Positions 1-11,065 are shown, numbered from the stretch's first letter. The stretch is DNA of 64,000 nucleotides from Apoderus coryli (GCA_911728435.2 OU452198.1:32331902-32395901), one strand, 5' to 3'. The notes: generated from the sequence alone by a model not told the origin. Numbers and translations: made by a program.

Positions 1-46
1 ACATTCATATCTTAAATTCTAGATTAAATTAAAAAAAAAAAGAACA

Positions 47-2960
47 TCAAAATTCCAAAACAGCTTGAACAACACGTTCAAATTTACTAACACTATCAAA
101 AAATATATCAAAACAGTGACTTAATTCATTAAATTTAACAGTCATTACATAGAGTAGGGATCTCAAGAGAACATTAGTCCTAGCACGCTCACATCTAAAC
201 AAACAATCGTGTCTAGTGGAAATTCTGGGAATATTAAAGTTTAGTTATGAAATAATATAAGAACAATCACCTTGTTATGGAGAATATTATACAAAAACAT
301 TAAAGATTACAAAACACGACGAAGTTCAAGACTTTGCATTGAAAATCGAGCTAAAAGAAGTCCCTGATCGTATCCTCGAGTTGGAGAAGCGCCATCCTGC
401 TTCCAGACCAAATATTTCAAAAATCTACGTTGTATTTTTTCTAATGACTGCTTATGATATGAATAAAATGGGGATCAAATGATAGATCCATACACAGAGA
501 AAAATCTATCATATCATGAACCATATGCACATTCAATCAACGATAGCATATATTCCGTATTCCACAATCAAAGCTACATTTCTTTCAATTATACTTATAT
601 GATTAATTGCGAAATATATGACTTTATTGCTTTAAGTATAAGAATTAATTGACTTCCAATCAAATGCCTCAATTATAAGAATATATTGAAATTAAATAAA
701 AAGTATTGATTGGACTAAGTGTCACTATCGTTGATAGAACATTTATTGCTTTTTAAGGGGAATATAGAAATTATAGACAGAATATATTTTGGTATTGAAA
801 TAATTGTTTTGTCATTTTAAATCAATTTTATATATAATCCTGGAGAGAAATTAATTACTTAATTTAATAAAACTATCACGTTAACTAATTGTATGAAATA
901 AAAGAAAGTTTTTATTCAAAAATAGTTTTATTAATTCTATAATACATTGTATTGTAATAAAAAAATATTACTCTATAGTCACAGTACAAAAAATAAACAA
1001 TACATTAAAAGATGTATGTCATTCTAATACATGAACATTGAACATGTACGACTAACAAAATATTAAACCAAATATCGTATTTGTGCTTTTTTACCATATC
1101 TTCATAGTGTCCCACTCCCACTCGGTACTTTGTATACTGTATACCTACATCGTGTTAAAACAGGATATTTTGAATTTTGAGGTTATCTGAGGTTGCAAAA
1201 ATGTATTCCATGCTGCCATACTATACTGGTTAATGTGAAATAAAAAGCTTAATATTCATAACTTTTGAATGGAACACCCTGAATAGTTTTGTTAAAACGT
1301 TTCTATTATGCATTAAAGGTACCTCTTAAATCATTTGTTGGCTAGACCGATCTTTAATAGTATTGTTCGAAAAGCTTACACAAAATAATTTATAGTAAAA
1401 AACTTATGATTAGATATACTTAGTTAGGAGTAAAACTTACCGGAGAATATTGGAATTAGTTTGTCCAATCTGAGGCGTTTAAGAAGTCTTCCATAATATA
1501 TTATTGCAGATTATAGAACTTAACTATATAGACACGCGCTACCGGCACACAAATAGAATAAATATATAAATGTAACATAACCTATTGCTTTAAGCTTTGC
1601 TAGTGACTAGGGAGTTCCGAAATTTCCCGATACATCAGCCCGAAATCTACGTTTTTATATCAATGGTTTTGAAGTCGTTTTATTATGATATCGGCGTATG
1701 AAAGCATTTTTTTTTAAGTCAAAAACTAATATTTACGAAGTGGGGTAGGTAGTACGAAAATCCAGTTTTTATTTAATTTATATACTTAAATTCGATACAT
1801 GCATGAGTGCAAAATGTTGGATACTCGACGTTTTGTGTTTCGATATATCGATGAATTTAGCCCGGCCCAATAATAAGTTAAGGTTGTCCCAACAATAAGA
1901 AGTATTGAATTAATATTATTTAGTTTATTTAAATAGTAGAATATGATAGCGAGTAACATTTGATTTTGTTAATTCAATGATATATATCTAATAATCCGAA
2001 TAGAGAAATAATATTCTTCCAATGCTTTTTCTTGCTTATCGTAATATAACAATATTTGAAATAATACAATTGCAATATTAGTTGCCAATTATTACTGTAA
2101 TCATTGAAAGAAAAAATATATCTGTTTTGTGCCTAACATATATGAAATTGAATTTCAATAATATCTGGAATGTCGGATTAAGTATATATTTAATGTTGGC
2201 CGAATTGTAATCTAATGGATTAAGTATTACTGTCATTAAACCAAAATAGAGGCAATCAAACATATCGCTAATATTGATATTACAGTAAGATTTTTTTCTG
2301 TGTACTCCATAACTTAGAACGAACATAGGCAAAATAAAGGGCAATAAGAGCATTGACACTCACAAATCCCTTACACCTTCGCACTAAGAAGCCATACATA
2401 CGACTTGCTTCCTGAATTCTGGTTTTAATGTGCTCATTAAATGTGAGTCTCGAAACGAACATCACTCCGAGGTCAGTAACCAAGTCTGATCGGGACAAAC
2501 AAATGCCGTTCAGTGTATATAAATTAACAATTAATTTCTTCTTCCGAGAGTAAGTGACGCATTTACACTTTGCTATATTTAGCGATAGTTTGTTTATGTC
2601 ACACCAGTCGCACAAGTTGAAACACAGAGATATCGTTACACAGATTATTGTAAATACGCGCATATAAAATTGTTTAAAATATCTTTGAGAAATTCGACAG
2701 AATAGGCACGGGGCGATAATTGGTTATCTCACACTTATGGCCTGATTTCAAAACAGGAACAACCCTCGCCCGCTTCCATACATCAGGGTATTTTTCTGTC
2801 TTCAAAATTAAGTTAAAAATGAGTTCCAAAGTTTCCACAAAACCTCCAATACAATCCCTGACAAGAAAAGAACTTACCTATTGCTGACTTCTAGTACATC
2901 ATCGCTGATTTCTAATAAGAAAATCTTTAAAAAGTCTCCTGAAACCCTCAAAACTACTAA
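47..2960 (-). pseudogene. Non-LTR (Jockey/CR1-like) reverse transcriptase relic, split by a DNA transposon
   Basis: Read on the minus strand from 2960 downwards. The RT fingers are visible at about 2660-2810 (motif PDVWKRARVVPVLKSG followed by NYRPVPILSNFSKIF). The catalytic palm with its ADD box is missing through a deletion near 2660. The thumb resumes with CDWCDINKLSLNIAKCK and ends at FAYVRSKL, where a 1.81-kb transposon (493-2302) interrupts it. The reading resumes at 490 with YGSII, a stop, then SPFYSYHK and EKIQRRFLKYL, and the C-terminal tail ends at a stop at 47-49. Several stops and frameshifts are present, so this is a dead copy of an ORF2-type protein that would copy element RNA at nicked target DNA. 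It is related to the copies at 10692-13300 and 13499-14470, which lie on the same strand. The clade is inferred from motif style only. Confidence 0.8.
493..2302. mobile_element. 1.81-kb non-autonomous TA-flanked DNA transposon, copy 1
   Basis: The left end starts CACAGAGAAAAATCT and the right end, reverse-complemented, starts CACAGAAAAAAATCT, giving a terminal inverted repeat of about 15 bp. Each end is flanked by TA (491-492 and 2303-2304). The flanking RT reading frame joins as ...GAG-TA / TA-TGGA..., which fixes the boundaries. TA duplication fits Tc1/mariner-superfamily insertion, but no transposase fragment or long ORF is present, so movement would need proteins from elsewhere. A near-identical copy lies at 58861-60674. 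The interior is AT-rich and unremarkable. Confidence 0.85.
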
Positions 2961-3061
2961 GCTGAGTTAAATCACCATGACATTAAGCGTAAGAGAGTCG
3001 GCCTCCCACAAATAAGCTTCTACGAGTATCCTATTAGAATTATCTAACAGGCGGTCAATCT

Positions 3062-3330
3062 AGTTTTGGATTGGATCGAAAGTGAGTGGCTGGCGATAAA
3101 AACCGAGAAATCGATTCTAGTATAGCACCCAGTCGGAGAAGGAAGCTATTGGAACTACATAATATAAAACTTTGAGGTAAGGAACTTCGGTTAAAGGCAG
3201 AGGTGAAGTTTTTGAGTATTATATTAGAGTCAAAACTGGCCCTAGAACCACAGCACCTCGAAAAAGCGGTGACCGTGTTAATAATGGCTAGATGCTTGTA
3301 TGGAAAAAATATAGGAGTTAATGTTGAACA
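3062..3330 (+). pseudogene. LINE reverse-transcriptase thumb fragment (R1/Jockey-like)
   Basis: In one plus frame the sequence reads VLDWIESEWLAIKTEKSILV, the typical W...K.E...V segment after the RT palm. In a shifted frame it then reads VKFLSIILESKLALEPQHLE, matching the VKYLGVILDSKL block of many LINE RTs, followed by KAVTVLIMARCLYGKNIG. Stops and frameshifts separate the pieces and both ends of the gene are missing. It lies on the opposite strand to the RT relic just before it, so it is a separate insertion. The clade call is weak. Confidence 0.55.
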
Positions 3331-3460
3331 TGTTACATGTACTGTTTGATGACTCACCAAATGCAAAAACATAAGAGATGGCTAATTATTAATTATGCAC
3401 TTAATTTTTAATTTTATTTGATAATTGAAACAACGAAAGTTCTACAAAATATTCATATAC

Positions 3461-4402
3461 GAAAAGTTGTACAATTTAAACATCGTTTAAATAGTGTTTT
3501 CAAAAGTAAACTAATTTTAGCCGTTTTCGAGAATTTTTGAAAAAACCCATTTTTTGCGATTTTAGTTTTTATTTATTTCTGACATTATTTTTACAGATAA
3601 AAGAAAATCAAAAGCAATTTTGTTGTTTTTTGAGGAGAATAAGATAGTGTTTACAAATTTTACTACGACCTTTCGTTTTTGAAAAACCATCATCAACTGA
3701 ATTTTTTATTGTTAAATTTAAAGCCATTTTCAATTCAAAAATAGGTGGTATATCACACATAATGGTTTAAACAAGTTTTTAGTGGTTTTAGCTGTTATTT
3801 AAAATTATTCAAGAAAAATCGCCATAGTTTGTTCCTTATTTTGCGTAAAACATTCATCTGAAAAAGGCGTTTTTTTAAGAACTTCAAAAAGCACAAAAAT
3901 TACAACTAAATTTAAAAAACCGCGTACAGAATAAAATGTACTGAGACAGAAATAAGAATAAATAATTGTAAGTAATGACGAAAGAATGTGTTTGCAAAAC
4001 CTACTACTCTGCATCAAATTATGGAGATTTTTTTTTTAAATTTTAAACAACAGCTAAAAACACTGAAAACTTATTTAAACCATTACATGTGATATATCTA
4101 CTACCTAAATATTTTTTAATTGAAAATGGCTTTAAATTGAACAATAAAAAAATCCAGGTATTGGAAAAAAACCAAGTTAATCATGGTTTTTCAAAAACAA
4201 AACGTCATAGTGAAAATTTGATTCTCTTCTAAAAGTAACGAATCTGCTTTTCATTTTTTTATATCCGTAACAATAATGTCAGAAATAAATAAGAACTAAA
4301 ATCGCAAAAAATCATTTTTTTTTCAAAAATTCTCGAAAACGGCTAAAGTTAGTATACTTTTGAAGACACTATCTTAAAGGTGTTTAAATTGTACAACTTT
4401 TC
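3461..4402. repeat. 0.94-kb foldback (long inverted repeat) element
   Basis: Two arms of roughly 370 bp are inverted copies. The left arm starts GAAAAGTTGTACAATTTAAA at 3461 and the right arm ends with the matching GTACAACTTTTC at about 4402. Inner landmarks pair as well: CCGTTTTCGAGAATTTTTG (about 3522) with its inverse (about 4330), and AATCGCCATAGTTTG (3817) with CAAATTATGGAGATT (4015). The spacer is about 183 bp. Arm identity is good but not perfect. No transposase remnant is convincing in the spacer. Probably a foldback-type DNA element; target duplication not resolved. Confidence 0.75.
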
Positions 4403-6625
4403 TCTAATTTAACCCACATTGTAACTCCTACCGTTTCCAAGATTACAATGCTATCTCATTCTTATCTTGGACACAGTGTATAATATGTTCGAAAGAAACC
4501 AAACATATCTCGAGACTCATGAGTCTCATCATCAGACGTAGGTACACACAAAAGATTTTCCGACATCGAATTAGAATTCAAAGCTGTACACATTCTATAC
4601 AACAAAAAATACGTAAAAAGAGACATTATTAACATGTTGAAGTGTGATTTTAAACCATTTTGTGAAAAACTGGTTGCAAAAATTATGAAATAATAAAAAA
4701 GACCAAAAACTATTAACTATTATTATTTGTGATAATGTAATTTGTAGTAAAAATTATAATCACAATAAAGTCATATATTATTTTTATTATTATTAGAATT
4801 AACACTATAGCTAAGCTATTGTATTTGTACATCAAATATTTGGATTATGGTGGAGAAAGATACTAAAAACAGTCGCTAGGATTAAATTAAGCAAGGAGCA
4901 AAGGGCGTCTAGGGGTAACAGGCACACAGACGGGACAAAATCTGAGGAAATAGTAACACCAAGGATATGATCCGAAAATCCAAGAGTTAGCATCAGCTTT
5001 GATATGGAAACACCACTCTGTTTCAAGCGGATGTATAGCTAATACCAGAATTATAGTCAAATACGGTTTGAAGAACTATTTAATTGGAACATTTTCTCAC
5101 TTTGAACGTTACTTTTAAACTTAAAGATATTTTTAATCCAAAAAAGGCACATTTGAAAAATATTTATTCTAAAACCTTAAGAAAAAATATGAAAGAAAAA
5201 ATTATGCCAAAGAAATAGTGACCATCATTTACGTCTAGCCTTCCATATTTTGCCCTTGTAACTAACAAAATTAGGTAAGTATTTCAAATTACGTACAAAT
5301 CAGTTGTAACTCGCCATCTTAAATCCAGATTAATTTATTTGTTTATTTCAGACTTATGTAAAATTACATAAAATGAAATTCGTCACAAGTTTGAGCTTGA
5401 TTTTATATCGGCGGGCGTTTAACATGGTCTCCAAATTTAGAGAAGCGTATTTTTGTTTTGCACTGATTTTAAGACTATAGTACAAAATTTTCGTTTGTTG
5501 CTGCGAATTTATCTAAATAGCTGCTCAATTCTCCGTGGAGGAGCGACTAAATCTTCTCGTAGAACTTTGCTCATTTCCTAAGCTAGCTAAGGCTATTTTG
5601 AGAAGAAATAAACATTTTCTGGCATTGTCATAAATTAAAACATCAATTTTTTGATCTGAATAATATGCCTACAATTTGCAATTTTTTATTTTTATTAGAG
5701 TTTATAATTCTGTCAGATATTTTACTTTACTTGAATCATTGCTTGACATAATGCCTTAGATTTCGATTGTTGAAGAGTTTAGATCACTTGGCAATTTTTT
5801 TCTGTGTATATGGTATGTTAAGTTTAATCTTTCAGGCAACCCTTGTATCACTGATTGCACCGCCACCATGGCAACATTGTAAGAAAGATTTCAACGTATA
5901 TAATATACATTCAGTTTTAAACCGTAGCGAATTTAAACAAATTGACTTAACTCGGACACTTTCAATTATCTGAAATTAGTTTTTTGATGTTTTTTACTCA
6001 TTTTTTTGTTCTGTTCTTCTTGCTTCTGTTTTTATCCTCTTACTGTATCCGAGATCAACGGCTATACTGCCACACCGTTTCATTTGTTTATTTTTGGGAT
6101 GATACAGCACTTTGATGATGTTTTCATTTTTACATTAATGTGTTCATAATTTTTGTTTTTGTTTTCGTCTTTGGGCTATATCGAGATTATATATTTTTTT
6201 AATTTGATGGTTTATTCGAAAACTCGATGTCGATTTAAGAAGATGTACCTACAAGCTAAATATATTATGCAATACAAGTACCTATCAGAGGACAAATTGC
6301 TCCACTGCTATTTAACCCGGAGAGCGAGTAATGGGCTCTAAGTATTAATTAGCGATAAATAATTTAAAATTTGCTTTATTTTCTTAAACTTTGTACTTAT
6401 ATCAATTTTTGTTTCTTTCTTTTTCTTGGGGCGTTGGTTCCATATTAAATATTCAAACAATTTTGGTTTTTAGTGTTTTATATTAAAACATATTGTCATT
6501 TTTTTCCTGTTTGTTGCTACAACGTTTCGGCATGTTTTTTTTGCGTTCCTCAGGTAGGGTATTCTACAAATGATTTTTTTCTTTTATTTTATTACATTAT
6601 AAGATTATTTATACGACGAGGCGTA
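4403..6625. other. AT-rich stretch without a recognisable gene
   Basis: Short ORFs occur on both strands (a 64-codon one at 4832-5026 minus, a 68-codon one at 5767-5973 plus), but none has a recognisable domain. At 5797-5812 the sequence TTTTTTTCTGTGTATA resembles the end of the 1.81-kb TA element without a partner end. At about 6520-6555 the minus strand carries a CTGAGGA...CCGAAACG motif, a degenerate hammerhead-like pattern. Confidence 0.4.
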
Positions 6626-6854
6626 CACAGAAAAAGCTTTCTTTGAACCAATGCATTCACTTGGTAGTAATTTAACACAGTAAGGTTTCAAAGTAACCAT
6701 CTACACTTTCATTAGCATTAGAACATGAGGCTCATACTTTAAGTACATTTTCAATGGACTTAAATTAAAAGACCATTTCTTCGACACATATGAAAGACAA
6801 GATTTCTTTCAATCAAGATATTTTACTTTAAATCAAGGAATTTTTTTTTGTGCG
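6626..6854. mobile_element. Small MITE-like element, about 229 bp
   Basis: The left end CACAGAAAAAGCTTTCTTTG and the reverse complement of the right end, CACAAAAAAAAATTCCTTG, form an imperfect terminal inverted repeat of about 20 bp. TA dinucleotides flank both sides (6624-6625 and 6855-6856). The CACAGAAAAA start resembles the ends of the 1.81-kb element, so it may be a short relative. The right boundary is uncertain by 2 bp and the interior is non-coding. Confidence 0.45.
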
Positions 6855-6856
6855 TA

Positions 6857-8365
6857 AGTATAATGATAGAATTTCTTTTCGTAATGTTTAAATTATGAAA
6901 AACTACTCACCGTTAAAAATCCATATGTCTTTCTAAATACAAAATACATGCAAACAAACCACATAACATTTAACTAATATCTAAAACTATTACATATTTT
7001 TTATACAAGTAATGTAACTATTTTGAATTAGCTGGTATTATTTACATTCAGAAATGAATCCCAATATGCTATTCAAATTGTTACGGGTTCGAATCAAGCT
7101 TTACGAGCGGTTTCAATTAAAGAAGAACAACCGAAGAATATCAACTTTATTAATCTGTATGAAAGTAACGTAAAATTACTTGCCTTTTATAATTCTGGAT
7201 CTCTGTCGGTCACCCACTTTGTATTTAAAAGAAAATTATTAATTCAATGACCTATATGTTCACCAACATAACGAAATCTTTATTAGAAATAAAACGCAAA
7301 AGTTTGGACTCAAAACAACTATTTTAATAATTAAAACTAATAAAGAAAATGAATAACAACAAAGAAATAAATATGTATAAATAAAACAAAGAATAAAACA
7401 ATTAAACGAGAATGAAAATTTAGAAGAAAATCTTATTCATTAATGTACAACTTAAAATAGGAAAATTAATATAATTACGAATAATTATATTAATTCCCAT
7501 ACAAAACTTTAATTACAATTGAAAACTGAATTTATTGCAATTACTAAAAGAAACAACTTAATCTTTATAAAAATTGATTGGAAACAAAAAGGCCTTCAAT
7601 TAAAAGAATTAACAAAGAACTTACTGAAACTTTATACAATTCACTACTTCAGAATAAAATGAAATGGACCTAGTCTTTATACTGGTGTACTTTAAAACAA
7701 AAAAAAACTAGAAAATAATTCTTAACTGGGAGAAATCTACCAAAAACAATTAAAATATTTACTTTAATTTTATAAAATTGGTAGATCTAGACCCTTCTAA
7801 GACTTAAACGAATCTAACATGAAAGTCCTATTGCCTTTCCAAAATTGCCTCATAAAAAATGACAAGTAGGTACAGGTACAGAATGAAAAATGGCCGATAA
7901 GAAAAGAGCATTTTTAAAATATATTCCTATACAAATACAGCTACAGGGTGAATAGTAGTTTACGTCTTAGAAATAAAATACATTTTTATGTCGACTGTAA
8001 TAATAATTGATTTGATACTTAGGTATCTTATGTTGGAGTTCGTTCAAAAGATTAGCCAGTCACTACCATTTGTAAAGCAAGAAACAATACGATTTTATAA
8101 TGACTTCTCATTCTCCCGAATCAGCGACTGGACAAAGACCCATTGTTTTTTTATGCGCCCGTTATATATATTATTTGATATGGGAAATCGTGACACCCTC
8201 CAATTTGCTTCTGTATATAATAATAAAAGTCCGACATTCAATTTACATGAAGGTATTTCGATGTGCAAAAGTGAGACTACACTGTATTTAAAACATGTCA
8301 TTCTTCGAACAAGAAAACACGGTCCATCTGTTTCTAAAAGTTGAACAAAGAAAAGAGACAAAAAT
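6857..8365. other. AT-rich stretch; one unidentified 118-codon ORF
   Basis: Mostly low-complexity AT-rich DNA. The longest open frame is 7988-8344 plus (118 codons). I recognise no domain in it, it overlaps other short frames, and it ends just before the hammerhead composite. I do not regard it as a supported gene. Confidence 0.3.
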
Positions 8366-8377
8366 ATATATTTTTGT
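8366..8377. repeat. 12-bp target-site duplication, left copy
   Basis: ATATATTTTTGT occurs immediately left of the hammerhead composite and again at 9306-9317 on its right. The exact match at both edges marks the composite as one inserted unit. The motif is AT-rich, so chance matching is possible, but it coincides with both ends of the repeat homology. Confidence 0.75.
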
Positions 8378-8413
8378 GAAATGGACTTGTTTAACAAAAC
8401 AAGACTTATATTC

Positions 8414-8515
8414 CGAGAGTTTGTCTGTCAACCACTATACTTTCACCAGACGGCCGTTTCGTCGATCCACGACTCATCAGTGGAGATCGGTCAGTAGTTG
8501 ACAGCCAAACTCTCG
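8414..8515 (-). ncRNA. Type I hammerhead ribozyme, copy A
   Basis: Minus strand. Core CTGATGA (complement of 8474-8480), stem II GTCG/CGAC with a TGGAT loop, GAAA, then a very short stem III ACGG/CCGT without a real loop, and the cleavage-site C at 8449. The outer part of stem I is long (CGAGAGTTTG with CAAACTCTCG, and CTGTCAACTACT with AGTGGTTGACAG), but the inner stem reads TCTCCA against TGGTGA, leaving one mismatch. All core nucleotides are present. The mismatch may lower activity compared with copies B and C. Confidence 0.88.
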
Positions 8516-8680
8516 TAAATAATGTGGTATATACCCCACACGGTGCAGTGATGTAAAAGGATGTGTTTGGCGACATCTAGTTTTCGTTGGTAGTACGCCG
8601 AGTGAACAACAGTTCCTATATCGGCTGCCTGGGAGGTCACTGACCCCATAAAGCGTGTGGGGTATATACCACATTATTTA

Positions 8681-8782
8681 CGAAAGTTTGGCTGTCACCT
8701 ACTGACCGATCACCACTGATGAGTCGTGGATCGACGAAACGGCCGTCTGGTGAAAGTATAGTGGTTGACAGACAAACTCTCG
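8681..8782 (+). ncRNA. Type I hammerhead ribozyme, copy B
   Basis: Core CTGATGA at 8716-8722, stem II GTCG (8723-8726) with CGAC (8732-8735) around loop TGGAT, GAA at 8736-8738, stem III ACGG/CCGT at 8739-8746, cleavage predicted after C 8747. Inner stem I is a perfect 6 bp (TCACCA 8710-8715 with TGGTGA 8748-8753). It is followed by a 6/6 internal loop (GACCGA / AAGTAT), which could make the tertiary contact with loop II known in natural hammerheads. An outer stem of about 22 bp follows, with a few mismatches. The minimal stem III is typical of hammerheads in retroelements and satellites, which often act as dimers. Confidence 0.93.
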
Positions 8783-9011
8783 GAATATAAGTCTTGTTTT
8801 GTTAAACAAGCCCATTTCAAATATAGGCGGTCCCGCTTAAGGGAGTATCGGCGCGTCTATGTGTTGGTAGTTGCTTTATGGGGTCAGTGACCTCCCAGGC
8901 AGCCGATATAGGAACTGTTGTTCACTCGGCGTACTACCAACGAAAACTAGATGTCGCCAAACACATCCTTTTACATCTCTGCACCGTGTGGGGTATATAC
9001 CACATTATTTA

Positions 9012-9113
9012 CGAGAGTTTGGCTGTCAACTACTGACCGATCACCACTGATGAGTCGTGGATCGACGAAACGGCCGTCTGGTGAAAGTATAGTGGTTGAC
9101 AGACAAACTCTCG
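9012..9113 (+). ncRNA. Type I hammerhead ribozyme, copy C
   Basis: Same architecture as copy B, displaced by exactly 331 bp: CTGATGA at 9047-9053, cleavage predicted after C 9078. This copy has the best stem I. CGAGAGTTTG pairs perfectly with CAAACTCTCG, then after one G/A mismatch CTGTCAACTACT pairs with AGTGGTTGACAG (one G-U), then the 6/6 internal loop, then TCACCA with TGGTGA. Cleavage at copies B and C in one transcript would release a 331-nt RNA. Confidence 0.93.
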
Positions 9114-9305
9114 GAATATAAGTCTTGTTTTGTCAAACAAGCCCATTTCAAATATAGGCGGTCCCGCTTAAGGGAGTATCGGCGCGTCTATGTGTTGGTA
9201 GTTGCTTTATGGGGTCAGTGACCTCCCAGGCAGCCGATATAGGAACTGTTGTTTACTCGGCGTACTACCAACGAAAACTAGATGTCGCCAAACACATCCT
9301 TTTAC

Positions 9306-10691
9306 ATATATTTTTGTTATTCATGTACCTACTTGTAGACGTGTTTATTGCTCTTCGTAAAACCCATATCAATAAACGATAAGATAGATAGAAAACAGAC
9401 CCTTAAATTATATGACTGAAAGGACAGTTTAGGAGCATTTGTTAACAATCTATTTAAAATAATATTCACAAAAATATTATATCTCTCTAACTAAGAGAAA
9501 ATATCCCTATAAAAAACCCAACTAGTATCCATAATACCAGTGGCGTGGTGTCTTGTTACAGTAACCATTTAAAATCTCACATCTAGTTTATAACTATAAA
9601 TTCAGGTCTTTAAGTGAGAAAATACCATTTTTGTGCAGGTTGGGATATAAATTTTTTAAATTTTATTTTTATTTGTTGTGGTTCAAAAAATGAAACAATT
9701 TGTCTACAAAATGGTTATATCTTTATCTCAAAAATTTTTTAGCGCGTTCACAATACTTCCCTGTGCGGGAAAGTAAAATAGTAAATAATTAGATTTCTAC
9801 CAATTACTTACCCAGCTCTGGATGCATTCTCATAATAAATTGCTGTCTAATAAATAATTTTAATTAATGAAACTTCCAAATATTTGTGAAACTTATAGCG
9901 AAATATTGAATTCTATATTATATGACAATTCAGAAGTTGGAATTTGCGACATTCTCTTGCACCATACCGTTTTCCCGCAAGGAATTCCGAGCCATATATT
10001 TTAGCTGTGGTTTTTTGTCTGACGCGCTTAAATATATAGTCATATTATAGGGGTATTTCTTTTACTTAGTTTTATAACATTTTATTTAATCAATTATCTA
10101 GTTACCTGCGTATTTCAAGGCACACTGAGGTTTTACAATATTTATATTAAATTTCATACTTTGATATGTAATTGAAAAGGTAACGAAGAATTAAACAGTT
10201 GACGAGAATGTACAGAGTGTAGCAGAATATAAGCTGCAACAAGATGACCCCCATGATAACAATAATATTAATAATACTTTATTGTCTAACAGGTTCCAAG
10301 CTCAATTACAAGACAATGTGACAATATATTTAGCTTAAAATTAGATTAACTTATAAATAAAGCATTTATAAATAAATAAAGCATTTATTGCCCAATAGAA
10401 ATATCCATTTACAGAGCAAACAGTACTACGTAACATATCACTATTTAACAAATAAAAATATATAATAAAATACGAACAACACATTAAAATTATAGCACAC
10501 CATCACAAAGAATACATTATAACAATTTTTTAGGCGCACAGCATATATAATATAAAAAAAATTATGGAAACACATGATTATATATACTTAGGTATCAGAA
10601 TATGGCGTCACTTCCGTATGACTACTCTATAAGAGGAAACAATTCTTTGACATTCTTTACATAAAATATGTCACAATTACGTGATATTGTG
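9306..10691. other. Right target duplication, then AT-rich DNA without a gene
   Basis: 9306-9317 is the right copy of ATATATTTTTGT. The rest is AT-rich and non-coding. At 9752-9781 the sequence ACTTCCCTGTGCGGGAAAGT is an inverted relative of 63465-63500, so both belong to some dispersed repeat. I see no ORF with a recognisable domain. Confidence 0.4.
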
Positions 10692-10991
10692 TTTCATACA
10701 TTACACATTGTGCTGACGGGAGACCTGGTCAATATGTTTGTGCGAGATCTAACACAATAAAAAACAGCGTTATTCCTACCATTCATTCTGGGAACGTGAA
10801 AATTTAGGTATGATAGCAGGTTTGGGCAGTCTAATTTATCGTGAATCATCCCATATAGCACTGCTATCGCACAACGAAGCCTCCGTACATATAAAGTATC
10901 CATCAAGAAACGGAACGTTAAACAACTGTAACTGATTCCACGAACTGGATAAATTCCGTCCACTCTGTAAACGAGGTATTTGAGGAAACGT

Positions 10992-11065
10992 CGCTGAAGC
11001 CGCTCAATTGTCTGCCTGTGGCATTTATATATTGGATTCCAAATCCATGAACAATACTCCAACTT
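10992..11065. repeat. 74-bp target-site duplication, left copy
   Basis: The 74 bp starting CGCTGAAGCCGCTCAATTG and ending CAATACTCCAACTT are identical, base for base, to 12238-12311. They flank the RTE fragment and duplicate part of the host RT coding sequence (TIERLQRR...LEYCSWIW region). A duplication this long is unusual but matches staggered cutting during non-LTR insertion. Exact identity suggests the insertion is fairly young. Confidence 0.9.

Larger units (their letters stand above)
8378..9305. mobile_element. Non-coding hammerhead-ribozyme retroelement-like composite
   Basis: A 928-bp insertion with three partial or complete copies of one sequence: unit A (8378-8654, minus), unit B (8655-8985, plus) and unit C (8986-9305, plus). 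B and C are tandem with a 331-bp period. A is inverted and lacks a segment of about 60 bp found in B between CCCATTTC and the TGGGGTCAGTGACC block. A 12-bp duplication flanks the whole. Every unit holds a complete hammerhead core. Known sequences with this combination are retrozymes, hammerhead satellites such as those of cave crickets, and the pseudo-LTRs of Penelope-like elements, where a partial inverted terminal repeat next to tandem repeats is common. No Penelope RT or GIY-YIG gene is in the window, so the class is inferred. Confidence 0.8.
8655..9305 (+). repeat. Tandem 331-bp units B and C
   Basis: Unit B starts GTGTGGGGTATATACC at 8655 and unit C repeats this at 8986. Identity is very high over the shared length; visible differences include CGAAAG versus CGAGAG before the ribozyme and a few single bases. 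C stops at CATCCTTTTAC, about 11 bp short of a full unit. A 10-bp palindrome GGTATATACC opens each unit. Confidence 0.9.

Noticed and set aside
5863..5872. Perfect Kozak-like GCCACCATGG
   Set aside because: The ATG opens no meaningful reading frame; chance match.
7988..8344. 118-codon ORF just before the hammerhead composite
   Set aside because: No recognisable domain, AT-rich codon content, overlapping frames on both strands. Not enough to call a gene.
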